From an uncultured Candidatus Peregrinibacteria bacterium (lineage in GTDB: Bacteria; Patescibacteriota; Gracilibacteria; Peribacterales; Peribacteraceae), in assembly GCA_903825315.1 (NCBI GenBank), contig CAIKAD010000002.1:62001-126000 (forward strand): 64,000 nucleotides of DNA. The letters are read 5' to 3'. Made by a program: the position numbers and the translations under genes. This document shows, piece after piece, positions 17,793-25,822 of the stretch. Each line of letters opens with the position of its first letter. Within the stretch, counting starts at the first letter, position 1. Under the pieces are notes generated by a model. The model worked only from the letters and a program-made list of their open reading frames with translations. It searched no databases and had not been told where the DNA came from.

Positions 17793-18116
17793 ATGCGCTA
17801 TCACCTCATTGTCTACGTTCCCGTTGCCGATGCCGACCGCCTCCGCGAAGCTCTATCCAAGGCCGGTGCGGGACAACTGGGGAACTACGACAGTTGCTCC
17901 TTTTCCTCACGCGGCATGGGACGGTACCGTCCGCTAAAGGGCGCGCATCCTACGGTTGGAACTGTGGGCAGACTGGAAGAATTGGAGGAAGAGAAGATTG
18001 AAGTGATGGTGGATGTGCCGTCCGAAGATGACTTGCGGAACGTCATGGAGACAATCCGAGAAGCACATCCGTATGAGGAACCGGCGATCCACGTCCTGCC
18101 AATGCTGGACCTGTGA
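17793..18116 (+). CDS. NIF3/CutA-like small domain protein (YqfO insert family)
   Basis: A 107-residue protein corresponding to the ferredoxin-like insert domain of NIF3/YqfO proteins, here stand-alone. Landmarks: FVP-like start (YHLIVYVPVADADRLREAL), GAGQLGNYDSCSFSSRG, GAHPTVGTVG, and HPYEEPAIHVLPM at the C-terminus. Its biochemical role is not established. The start is the ATG at 17793, eight bases after the preceding stop codon, so the two genes are probably cotranscribed. Confidence 0.85.
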   Translation: MRYHLIVYVPVADADRLREALSKAGAGQLGNYDSCSFSSRGMGRYRPLKGAHPTVGTVGRLEELEEEKIEVMVDVPSEDDLRNVMETIREAHPYEEPAIHVLPMLDL

Positions 18117-18171
18117 TGTTGGTACACACCGAAAGGAGTACATACTGACAATCCCTTCGTGCATCATCCCC

Positions 18172-19608
18172 CTAATCCCTATACCGCATCGGTGCACTCA
18201 GGATGGCACCGGGCTGCAGTTCCACAACGACCGTAGTGCGCCCAAGCGGGAGCATTTCTACCGTCGCCTTGCCGTTGACGAAATCCTTGGCAGTGAGCAC
18301 GGACGGTCGAAACTCCGCACGGCCGAATGCGGTACGCATGTAGATGTCCGATGTGGGCTGCGCGAGCGCCGCCACATCGCCGGACGCGTCCTTAAGGACT
18401 ACTTCCACTTTTGTCCACTCACGTCCTGTAAAGGATCCTGCAAGGCGTACTTCTAAGGCTACGTAATCCCTGGACGGTACGGGTGCGGCAACTACCGCTG
18501 GAACCGCTTCGAGAGAACTGGAAGATGAACTCGATGCTTGTTCTTCAATGGGAACGACCATTGCCGTTTCGTCACTCTGCGCGAGCAGCGCCTTCTTCTG
18601 CTCCTCCGCTACAAATTCCGCCTGCCGCTTTGCGACGCGCGCCTGTATGCGTTCCTGGCGACGCTGTTCCGACGTCTCGGGAGACTGCGCGGTACGTTCA
18701 TCATTCTCCACCACCTGCACCGGTGCGTACTGTGCCTGGATGTATACAAAAGGATTGACGGTGTCTGCCAGACCGCGATCCTGGTTAAGCCCTTGGTCAA
18801 TGGCCTGGTTAAACGTCAGGTTCGCCGCTCGCGCTTCTGCACTCGAGTAAGGCCAGAATGGATGCGGTATGGGATTGCCCTGTACGTCTTTGTCCCGTTC
18901 CATCTGGAAGTGCAAGTGCGGACCCGAGGCCAGCCCCGTCTGCCCGCTCAACGCGATCTCCTGACCCTTTTCCACCACTTGCCCCTCCGCTACAAGCTGT
19001 TCGCTGAGGTGGGCGTACACGGTATAAAGAGTGGTCAGCCTGTCCGGACTGGAAGGATCGGGGACATTGGGATGGCGGATGACGAGGTATTTGCCAAACC
19101 CGCCCGAATCAACATCCACTCTCTGCACCACGCCATTCATGACGGACTGCACGGGTGTGCCTGGAGGAGTGCGGATGTCTACGCCCGGGTGGCTTCCCTC
19201 ATCCTGTAACCCCGTGGCATACGATCCCATGTACTCAATAGAGTAGAAGAGCTGATCCGACTGCGTGCCGTTGTAACGCGGCATGGAAATAAGATACTGC
19301 TGCGGTACATCGGCAAACGTCCTTCCACCTTCTCCGTAGAGGGACCATTTGTGGAAATCGGGAATGCGTGCGATGGGAGGGACTGTCCCTGTGTACACAA
19401 TGAGACTATCATCCTGTCTGCCCATTACGGACTTCCAGAATACCCTCCAGCCATGCTGCCCCATCATATTTCCCGTAACGAATGCCAGCACAGAAAACAC
19501 CGCGATCCAGAACGTGACACGCTGCGTGAGATAGTAGTGATCGGGAGGTGGTTCTTTAGCTTTGTGAAGCGGCCTGCAATGGAATTTGTTGCGCTTACGC
19601 GGGGTCAT
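18172..19608 (-). CDS. M23-family zinc metallopeptidase (LytM domain)
   Basis: A 478-residue membrane-anchored peptidoglycan endopeptidase or amidase regulator. A basic N-terminus and a TM helix (about 30-46) place the rest outside. The LytM domain spans about 130-235 with metal ligands His140 and Asp144 (HPGVD), His200 (YAH) and the HLH motif at 231-233. The C-terminal half holds a Gln/Arg-rich coiled stretch (about 310-345), a run of Ser residues as linker, and a beta-rich domain of unknown kind. Metal ligands are intact, so catalysis is expected. It probably works with the PBP and the FtsA/FtsZ divisome. Confidence 0.88.
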   Translation of the reverse strand: MTPRKRNKFHCRPLHKAKEPPPDHYYLTQRVTFWIAVFSVLAFVTGNMMGQHGWRVFWKSVMGRQDDSLIVYTGTVPPIARIPDFHKWSLYGEGGRTFADVPQQYLISMPRYNGTQSDQLFYSIEYMGSYATGLQDEGSHPGVDIRTPPGTPVQSVMNGVVQRVDVDSGGFGKYLVIRHPNVPDPSSPDRLTTLYTVYAHLSEQLVAEGQVVEKGQEIALSGQTGLASGPHLHFQMERDKDVQGNPIPHPFWPYSSAEARAANLTFNQAIDQGLNQDRGLADTVNPFVYIQAQYAPVQVVENDERTAQSPETSEQRRQERIQARVAKRQAEFVAEEQKKALLAQSDETAMVVPIEEQASSSSSSSLEAVPAVVAAPVPSRDYVALEVRLAGSFTGREWTKVEVVLKDASGDVAALAQPTSDIYMRTAFGRAEFRPSVLTAKDFVNGKATVEMLPLGRTTVVVELQPGAILSAPMRYRD

Positions 19609-19653
19609 AAGATTTGTGTGGCTTTGCTAATATAGTATCACTTTTGCATATTT

Positions 19654-20679
19654 ATGTCAATTATCGATCCCTGCCGCATATTACTTCCCAATCACCAAAG
19701 TACGGTGGATGCCGGACATTCTCTGGCGCATGCGATTTACACAATGCCACTGACTATCCTTCTCCAGGGAGAACTGGGAAGCGGCAAGACGACGCTCTTC
19801 CGCGGTTTTGCGCAGGGATTGGGCGTGGGTGCATATGTCATTAGTCCCACGTTTGCATTGGAGCAGCGTTACACCACGGAGCGGTGGGGGGAATTGTTAC
19901 ACGTAGATCTCTATCGCCTCTCGCCCGAGCAATCACGGGAAATCGTGGCAACCTCCGATGACCATCCCGGCATCCGCTGCATCGAATGGGCGGAGCGCCT
20001 GGGAGTGGACCTAGCCACGTCATTCCCGCACGCCATTTCCATTGAACTTGAAGAAGAAGGTAACGGACGTAGCATGGATGTGACCTATCGCGATGTGCCG
20101 CTTCCCTCCGCCGCGGAGATTGCCTCCTGGCGGAACGAAGTGATGTTGCCGGCTCACATCATTTCCCACTGCCACGCCGTCTCCACCCTGTGCCGGACAT
20201 ACGCCGATTCCCTGTGTGACCGCTGCATTCCCGTACGCGCCGAGGCACTCGTTGCTGCTGCGGAACTCCACGACCTTCTCCGCATCGTGGGTATGCAACC
20301 CGATACGGGTCCGGCGGGAATAACGACAACTCCCGAGGAGGAGTCCTGCTGGGAGAAATGGCGCTCTCTCTACGCAGGTCTCACTCACGAGGAAGCGGCA
20401 GCAGCTTTCCTCCGCGAACGTGGTTATGCCGCATTAGCCGAAATCGTTGCCGTACACGGCCTCACCCTGCCTTCGCCACTCCGTGCAACAACGGAGCAGA
20501 AACTACTATTCTACGCGGATAAGCGCGTCAAACAGGACATGGTCGTATCCTTGGAGGAACGGTTTAAGGACTTCCAAAAGCGCTATGGCAAAGGCAAAAA
20601 ATCCGCGCAGTCCCAAGAGTGGTACGAGGAAGCTAAGGCTCTGGAGAAAGAGCTGTTTCCGAATGGTGTACCTGCGTAG
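19654..20679 (+). CDS. TsaE-type tRNA t6A ATPase fused to an HD-domain hydrolase
   Basis: Residues 1-150 are a complete TsaE domain: Walker A GELGSGKTT (39-47), SPTF (64-67), HVDLYRL (83-89) and IEWAER (110-115). TsaE normally is a stand-alone protein of about 150 residues that assists TsaD/TsaB in making t6A at tRNA position 37. Here it continues without a stop into about 190 residues with HD-domain features: SHCHAV (about 171-176), ELHDLL with the His-Asp pair at 206-207, VHGL, and a final Asp in FYADKRV. The second half is probably a metal-dependent phosphohydrolase of unknown substrate. The fusion is unusual. An AT-rich start region (TATAGT at 19631-19636) may be the promoter. Confidence 0.82.
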   Translation: MSIIDPCRILLPNHQSTVDAGHSLAHAIYTMPLTILLQGELGSGKTTLFRGFAQGLGVGAYVISPTFALEQRYTTERWGELLHVDLYRLSPEQSREIVATSDDHPGIRCIEWAERLGVDLATSFPHAISIELEEEGNGRSMDVTYRDVPLPSAAEIASWRNEVMLPAHIISHCHAVSTLCRTYADSLCDRCIPVRAEALVAAAELHDLLRIVGMQPDTGPAGITTTPEEESCWEKWRSLYAGLTHEEAAAAFLRERGYAALAEIVAVHGLTLPSPLRATTEQKLLFYADKRVKQDMVVSLEERFKDFQKRYGKGKKSAQSQEWYEEAKALEKELFPNGVPA

Positions 20680-20740
20680 TTCGTGATTCAGAAATGGAGG
20701 AATGCAGAAATACTCGCCCCTACAAAGACGCGAACCGAAG

Positions 20741-21310
20741 TTACAGCCGCCACGGAATAATCTGCCTCCGCAGGATCGTGAGCACAGTCCTGGCCCCTCC
20801 TTCAACGATTCGGGGGGACGCCGTGAGGAGCAGGAGCCCGGCAACGATCACGAAGACAAAGATCATCTCCGCAACGGTAAGGATTCCTCGCTTTGTCTTG
20901 GAAAGATGGGGAGACGTAAGTGACCGCACAAACCCGATGAAGATCGTCAGTTTGGAAATGAGAAGCGCAAGACCGAGGAGAATAGTCCACAGCGCCAAGT
21001 CTACGGCGCTATGCGCAATGAAGGACGGAGCCGCGGCAGCAAAGACCACGAGATTGAGTCCCACGACAAGCAGCATCAAGTCCAGAAGGTTCGCGCGTAA
21101 TGTGCCTACGACAGCTTGCTCCCGCGTCATTTTGGTCGACGCGCGCCAAAGCACTGCATCAAGCGTCATGCGCGCGACGAGAAGAAGCGCAAACAGACCA
21201 AAGTTACACATGCTTGCCAGCACGGCCGCCATCACAAAGAGCCCCGCCTGAAAAGCGGGCATCTGGAGAAGTCCTTTCAAGAAATCCTGTGTCTGCGTAT
21301 GCCGTCGCAT
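20741..21310 (-). CDS. hypothetical polytopic membrane protein
   Basis: A 189-residue protein with four to five TM helices (roughly 19-48, 70-90, 96-128, 140-165) and a basic loop between helices. No family is recognised. The upstream region carries a near-ideal promoter, TAGACA (21344-21349), 17 bases, TAAAAT (21321-21326). The ATG at 21310 lies ten bases behind the -10 box, and an in-frame ATG at 21316 is only four bases behind it, so the shorter start is preferred and the mRNA is probably leaderless. The promoter is framed by the inverted repeat AGACATA/TATGTCT. Confidence 0.6.
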   Translation of the reverse strand: MRRHTQTQDFLKGLLQMPAFQAGLFVMAAVLASMCNFGLFALLLVARMTLDAVLWRASTKMTREQAVVGTLRANLLDLMLLVVGLNLVVFAAAAPSFIAHSAVDLALWTILLGLALLISKLTIFIGFVRSLTSPHLSKTKRGILTVAEMIFVFVIVAGLLLLTASPRIVEGGARTVLTILRRQIIPWRL

Positions 21311-21380
21311 AGACATACATATTTTACAATATTTTCATGTATATGTCTAATTTATTTCATTTGTCCACTGGACTTGATAT

Positions 21381-22676
21381 TCATGGCCTAATGAGCTCAC
21401 GAATGTGTGCCATCCTCTCCCGAACCTCCACCTCAAACCCCCGGTCAGACGGTTCGTAAAAGTTCCGGTGCACCATACCGAGAGGAAAATATGTCTCCTT
21501 AGCCACGGCACCCGGGAGATCATGCGGATACTGATAGCCTTTCCCGTACCCCTGTTCCGCCATCCCCTTGAGTGGCGCATTGCGGAGATGATTGGGAACC
21601 TCCACCGAAGGCGCTTCGCGTAACGCGGCCTTCACTGCACACATCGCCCTCGTGACAGCATTGCTCTTGGGAGCCTGTGCCAGATACACGCAGGCATGAG
21701 CGAGGAAGAACTCCCCTTCCGGCAACCCCACAAGCTCAAACGCTTGCCAGGCGGACACGACAATCTGGACCGCGCGCGGGTCGGCGTTGCCCACATCCTC
21801 CGAAGCGAATATTGCCATGCGCCGAAAGAGGAAGCGCGGATCCTCACCGCTGCCAAGCATGGTGAAGAGCCAGAGAAGCGCAGCATCGGGATCGCTCCCG
21901 CGCATGCTTTTGATGAATGCCGAGATGATGTTGTAATGGTCTTCACCCGTCTTGTCGTATCGCTGATGACGTTCCGCAAACAGCTTCTGCGCCTGTTCAA
22001 GCGTGACCTTCTTCCCGGCTGTCAGAACAGCTAATTCCAAAGCATTGAGCGCCACGCGCGCATCGCCATTGCTCACGGTTGCCAGGTGACGAAGCGCGTC
22101 GTCACTCACCTTCACCTTGCCCCCGTAGCCACGTCCGTCTTCCAGTGCGCGCCGGAGGATCGCAAGAACCTGATCCACCTCCAACGGCTTGAGCAGACAT
22201 ACGCGGGACCGGGAGACAAGTGCCTGGTTTACGTCAAAGTACGGGTTCTGCGTTGTCGCACCTATGAGCGTTATCGTTCCACTCTCCGCATACGGCAACA
22301 ATGCATCCTGCTGTGAGGTATTGAAGCGGTGAATTTCGTCTACAAAGAGGAGAGTGCGCGTGCCAAACGCCTCCTTCATGCGCGTAGCCTCCTCGCACAC
22401 CGCCTTGAGTTCCTTAACGCCGCTCGTCACGGCATTGAGCTGCACGAACGTGGCATCCGTCGTTTCCGCAATAATCCGCGCAAGCGTCGTCTTGCCCGTC
22501 CCGGGCGGTCCGGCGAGGATCACGGAACGCAACTGGTCGCTCTCTATCGCCGCCCGGAGCGGCGTCCCCTCCCCCACGATTTCCTCCTGTCCCACAAACT
22601 CCGCTATCGTGCGGGGGCGCATGCGATAGGCGAGAGGTTCGGCTAACTTGATAGGGGGAGAAACTGACTTGTTCAT
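21381..22676 (-). CDS. rarA: RarA/MgsA-type AAA+ replication-recombination ATPase
   Basis: A clamp-loader-like AAA+ protein that acts at stalled forks. Walker A GPPGTGKTT (about residues 57-65), Walker B FVDEIHRFN, sensor 1 GATTQNPYF, and the C-terminal tetramerisation region with EDVGNADP and YPHD are all family hallmarks. The length of 431 residues is typical. The start is the ATG at 22676, past a longer frame that runs into the palindromic repeat at 22705-22766. It lies downstream of the peroxiredoxin gene on the same strand. Confidence 0.92.
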   Translation of the reverse strand: MNKSVSPPIKLAEPLAYRMRPRTIAEFVGQEEIVGEGTPLRAAIESDQLRSVILAGPPGTGKTTLARIIAETTDATFVQLNAVTSGVKELKAVCEEATRMKEAFGTRTLLFVDEIHRFNTSQQDALLPYAESGTITLIGATTQNPYFDVNQALVSRSRVCLLKPLEVDQVLAILRRALEDGRGYGGKVKVSDDALRHLATVSNGDARVALNALELAVLTAGKKVTLEQAQKLFAERHQRYDKTGEDHYNIISAFIKSMRGSDPDAALLWLFTMLGSGEDPRFLFRRMAIFASEDVGNADPRAVQIVVSAWQAFELVGLPEGEFFLAHACVYLAQAPKSNAVTRAMCAVKAALREAPSVEVPNHLRNAPLKGMAEQGYGKGYQYPHDLPGAVAKETYFPLGMVHRNFYEPSDRGFEVEVRERMAHIRELIRP

Positions 22677-22704
22677 GGAAAACCATGGTACAGAGGAACA
22701 GTAC

Positions 22705-22766
22705 CAAGCACCAATATCCAAGCACCTCTTCTGCCATTCTTCATGGAGCCTGGTGCCTGGTGCTTG
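22705..22766. repeat. heptad-word palindrome (CCAAGCA family)
   Basis: Arms 22705-22726 and 22745-22766 match as inverted repeats at 16 of 22 positions around an 18-base loop. Each arm consists of 7-base words CCAANNN, with the same CCAAGCA word as the element at 4781. It fills the gap between the peroxiredoxin stop codon and the rarA start codon. Confidence 0.7.
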
Positions 22767-22776
22767 AACTTAATGC

Positions 22777-23217
22777 TTACACGGCCTCCACTGCGAGATC
22801 ACGCAATATTTCCTCCGCATGCCACTCCGGCACGACATTGTCGTAGATCTCCGCAATTTTGCCTTCCGGATCGATGAGGAAGGTAATCCGGCTGCCCAGC
22901 ATAGATTCCTCCGCGCCGTATGCGCCGATGATGTGACGTTCCGGGTCCGAAAGAAGCGGGTACGGGATCAGATGCCTCTCTGCAAACTTCTCGTGGCTTT
23001 CCAAAGAATCCGCGCTCACGCCCAGGACCGCTGCCTTGCGACGCAACTCCCTGTACACATCCCGAAAAGCACTCGCTTCGACGGTGCATCCCGGTGTTTC
23101 GTCCTTGGGATAGAAGTAGAGCACTACCCAACCGCCGCGGTAACCCGAAAGAAGGTGAATCTGCCCAAACTGATCCGTTGCCTCAAAACCCGGTGCTTCA
23201 TCTCCAATTTTCAACAT
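22777..23217 (-). CDS. peroxiredoxin, Bcp/PrxQ family
   Basis: A thioredoxin-fold peroxidase of 146 residues that reduces hydroperoxides. The peroxidatic Cys lies in the PGCT motif (about residue 44). The second Cys five residues later, found in many PrxQ proteins, is replaced (PGCTVEASAF), so this looks like a one-Cys type or one with a distant resolving Cys. The start is the ATG at 23217. A promoter TTGAGG (23249-23254), 17 bases, TATTAT (23226-23231) lies eight bases upstream, so the mRNA is probably leaderless. Confidence 0.9.
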   Translation of the reverse strand: MLKIGDEAPGFEATDQFGQIHLLSGYRGGWVVLYFYPKDETPGCTVEASAFRDVYRELRRKAAVLGVSADSLESHEKFAERHLIPYPLLSDPERHIIGAYGAEESMLGSRITFLIDPEGKIAEIYDNVVPEWHAEEILRDLAVEAV

Positions 23218-23250
23218 AGACAATCATAATACGACCGCCCGTAGCCCCCC

Positions 23251-24240
23251 TCAACGAAGTTCCCTCTTTTTTTGTCTGATGATGAGGCCCATCGCCTTCC
23301 GAAGCGCCGCTTCTCCAGCCTGCACCCTCCCCCGCAATTCCTGCAGAGGAACGGACGTTGGAAACGCCGCAAATTTATCTTCTTCCCCCTGGGATACGAC
23401 CTCAAACGGTATGCCCGCTGCGTACGCCGCTACGGCTCCGTGGTACCGTTCCGTAAACACAAACGCTGCCCCCTTTAGGGCAGCCCGAAGTTCTTCCAGG
23501 GTTGTAAGGGGAACAACGGATGCTCCCGGCAAGGCATCCGTCATAGCTCTACAAGCCTTCGTTTCAAAAGGATTATCCGGCTGAAAGGAAAGAATTCGCA
23601 CAGTGGAATACCACGCTGCGGATGTAATAGAGGCGGCACGAGTAGCAAACGAGGGAGCGCTGTTCTTGCGTGGAATAATGATCAACGCATTCCGTACCTG
23701 ATCGGACGCCTCCGCGAAATCGAACATGAGAATAACAGGATCAAAGGACAGTACCACGTCCTGCGCCCCCAGTGTTCGCGCCCGTTGCGCTGACGCAGCA
23801 TCACGGACCGAAACAAATGCGGCATGCCTCACAGCAAAACGCGCCCACCATTGCGCCCTCCGCGTGCGAAAAGGCCCAATTCCCTGAAAGGCCAGGAAGA
23901 CCGGCTTGCGGAAAATGCGCGCCATGAGCACGTGCATTCCCCAGAGCAGGCACGCCTTGGGGGATTCCACGTCCGTAAAGAGCGTCCCGCCACCCAACAC
24001 CATGCCATCACACCTCCAGTATTCCCGTAGCGTCCGCCACCAGGGCCCGAAGAAAGACCGTACACCAATGGGCAATCTTGGAACTTCTGAAGCACCCCGC
24101 GGATGTGCACTCACGATGATCCATTCCATATCCCCCTGAGCAATGTCGAAGGGTTCAAACCGCAAACCAAGAAAATATTCCCGCAACAGCTCGTCACCCA
24201 GGTTGCCCACGCCGTAATTGCCGATGAGCAGGAGTTTCAT
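23251..24240 (-). CDS. polysaccharide pyruvyl transferase family protein (CsaB-like)
   Basis: A 329-residue GT-B-like enzyme that adds ketal pyruvate to cell-wall polysaccharide. The N-terminal glycine-rich GNYGVGNLGDE (about 7-17), GGGTLFTD in the middle, and the C-terminal TERYHGAVAAYA motif are characteristic. In other bacteria CsaB products anchor S-layer (SLH) proteins, so a role in S-layer attachment is possible here but not shown. A TATTCT box ends eight bases before the ATG. The gene overlaps no neighbour and lies between the peroxiredoxin and rplS genes. Confidence 0.82.
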   Translation of the reverse strand: MKLLLIGNYGVGNLGDELLREYFLGLRFEPFDIAQGDMEWIIVSAHPRGASEVPRLPIGVRSFFGPWWRTLREYWRCDGMVLGGGTLFTDVESPKACLLWGMHVLMARIFRKPVFLAFQGIGPFRTRRAQWWARFAVRHAAFVSVRDAASAQRARTLGAQDVVLSFDPVILMFDFAEASDQVRNALIIIPRKNSAPSFATRAASITSAAWYSTVRILSFQPDNPFETKACRAMTDALPGASVVPLTTLEELRAALKGAAFVFTERYHGAVAAYAAGIPFEVVSQGEEDKFAAFPTSVPLQELRGRVQAGEAALRKAMGLIIRQKKRELR

Positions 24241-24336
24241 GGACGAACAGAATAACAGAGTAAGGGAATATCGGGGACGAATATATTGGTATAACGCAAG
24301 AATATCATCCTCCTATTCCGTACTTCTCGTACTCTA

Positions 24337-24789
24337 TTACTCCTTCTTCGTTTCACCTTCCGCAGCCGCTTCCTCTGCCGGAACTTCTTCCTGCTTCGGT
24401 TCCTCCTTTGCAACAGCGACGGCGAACTCATCGGCGCTCGTAAAGCGCTCGCTGAGGCGTGCAGCCTTTCCGGCGCGACCGCGCAGGAAGTTGAGCTTGG
24501 CGCGGCGGACCTTGGCCACTTTCTTCACTTCAATCTTCTCTATGGTTGGCGAGTGCAGCGGAAAGACGCGCTCTACACCAACGCCGGACGCAATGCGCCG
24601 AACGGTGAAGCTGGCATCCGTGGAGACATGCCCGCGATGGATTCCGATGATGAGCCCCTCGAAGATCTGCACGCGCTCCTTCTCCCCTTCCCTAATGCGC
24701 TCATGCACGCGTACGGTGTATCCCGGCCGCAGATCGGGCCGTTCCTTCTTGTACTTCTCTGCCTGTTCGTGAAGAGCGAGGGATGTCAT
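24337..24789 (-). CDS. rplS: 50S ribosomal protein L19
   Basis: Ribosomal protein at the 30S-50S interface. Landmarks are the [15 protein letters not shown] segment, [37 protein letters not shown], and the basic [25 protein letters not shown] stretch seen in two adjacent parts. The body (about 115 residues) is followed by an unusual Glu/Ala-rich acidic tail of about 35 residues, a common decoration in reduced genomes. The usual trmD/rimM neighbours are missing. The start ATG at 24789 has only GC-rich sequence upstream. Confidence 0.93.
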   Translation of the reverse strand: MTSLALHEQAEKYKKERPDLRPGYTVRVHERIREGEKERVQIFEGLIIGIHRGHVSTDASFTVRRIASGVGVERVFPLHSPTIEKIEVKKVAKVRRAKLNFLRGRAGKAARLSERFTSADEFAVAVAKEEPKQEEVPAEEAAAEGETKKE

Positions 24790-24920
24790 GGGAGCCGCGG
24801 TAGGTTAATGGAAGTTTTGGCAGCTGTAAAGGCTTTTGGACCAACAAAAGGTCACAGGGGAGGCATAGAAGTCAAAATACCGAGGATTTTCTGCTATCCA
24901 GCATTCGGTGAGTAAAACGA

Positions 24921-24974
24921 CCGTTCCTCTGCATCCCCTGCTTCCTCTGCATCCTTTGCACCCTCTGCTTCCTC
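24921..24974. repeat. solitary array of six 9-base words (GATGCAGAG type)
   Basis: Exactly 54 bases form six degenerate 9-base units; on the minus strand the unit is GAGGAAGCA or GGATGCAGA-like. The array runs over the stop codon of the neighbouring regulator gene (24973-24975). No complementary arm was found in the gap 24790-24920. Full palindromes built from the same word are at 51854-51970 and 53028-53181. Confidence 0.6.
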
Positions 24975-25560
24975 ACTTGCCTTTCGCCTCCGCAATCTGC
25001 TCCTGGATAGCATTATGGACAATCAGGTGCCGTGGATCATTGAGAATTTCCAGAATAAACCGGTCACGCAGGCTCAGGCGATACAGGAAGTCCGCTTCCG
25101 AGAAGATGGAATATTTGACGTTTTTGAGCGTTGGCTCCTGTGAGAGGAGCGCTTCCAGAACCTCTTTTTTAATCGTGCCGACTACGAGCAGATCCACCTT
25201 GCTCTCCGTTCCCGTAAGGGCTCCTGCAAGCACAACGAGCTGTACGGAAGAAATATTCTTGAGGCTTGCGATGGCGGGGCTCTCGGGCTGGATCTCCTTG
25301 CTGAAAATGTTCCGAAGCTCAATGTAGAACGGAAACGTGGCATCCACGTGATAATACTTCTTACGATTCTTGTGACGTGAACGCACCAGGCCAATGCGCC
25401 GTAAGTTCTCGAGTTCCCGTCGGATGGAATTGATCTGTTCCCCAAGTAAACGTGTCAACTCACGGATAAAATATTCCTGCTCCGGGTGCAGCAAAAACGT
25501 GGAGAGGAGCTTCACTCTCGTCTGGGAACTAAACAGCGCTTTGAGCACCGTGGACGACAT
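24973..25560 (-). CDS. winged-helix regulator with a nucleotidyltransferase-like domain
   Basis: A 195-residue protein. Residues 1-80 look like an ArsR/MarR-type winged helix (LLSTFLLHPEQEYFIRELTRLL, then a recognition-helix region SIRRELENLRRIGLV). Residues 100-160 include VDLLVVGTI, resembling a minimal nucleotidyltransferase fold, a combination common in CPR genomes; the catalytic GS motif is not clear, so it may be non-catalytic. I use the ATG at 25560 because TTGCAC, 18 bases, TAATGT ends eight bases before it. The target is unknown. Confidence 0.7.
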   Translation of the reverse strand: MSSTVLKALFSSQTRVKLLSTFLLHPEQEYFIRELTRLLGEQINSIRRELENLRRIGLVRSRHKNRKKYYHVDATFPFYIELRNIFSKEIQPESPAIASLKNISSVQLVVLAGALTGTESKVDLLVVGTIKKEVLEALLSQEPTLKNVKYSIFSEADFLYRLSLRDRFILEILNDPRHLIVHNAIQEQIAEAKGK

Positions 25561-25666
25561 GTTCACAAACATTACTCAGAAAGGGACTCCTAGTGCAAGA
25601 AAAGTATACAATGCTATGAACTATATATGTATTCCTACTATTTGTTTATGATAAGCCAAATACTTT

Positions 25667-25688
25667 GTATATAAGAGCTCTTTTATAC
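25667..25688. promoter_or_regulatory. 22-base near-perfect palindrome in an AT-rich gap
   Basis: GTATATAAGAG and CTCTTTTATAC are inverted copies with one mismatch in 11 positions and no spacer. It lies between the divergent regulator gene (24973-25560) and the TrbL-like gene at 25823, where an operator for the regulator would be expected. The rest of 25561-25785 is AT-rich without other clear signals. Confidence 0.45.
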
Positions 25689-25785
25689 CCTTTGCTGAAC
25701 AAATAATTGTATCGCTTGTAATATGATTTTGTGGTCTTGCCATACTCCAACCATTATCTGCGAGTTTTCAGCATCCCTTACAGCA

Positions 25786-25814
25786 TTGTGAAGGAATGTA
25801 AAGTATGGTATCCT
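25786..25814 (+). promoter_or_regulatory. promoter of the TrbL-like gene (leaderless)
   Basis: TTGTGA (25786-25791), 17 bases, then extended -10 TGGTATCCT (TATCCT at 25809-25814). The ATG at 25823 lies eight bases further. The upstream in-frame ATG at 25805 is inside the promoter and so is unlikely to be translated. Confidence 0.6.
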
Positions 25815-25822
25815 ATCTAGAA

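Noticed and set aside
20686-20715. Possible single-arm 9-base-word repeat before 20741
   Set aside because: Only about two loose words match and the register is not kept, so it was not called.
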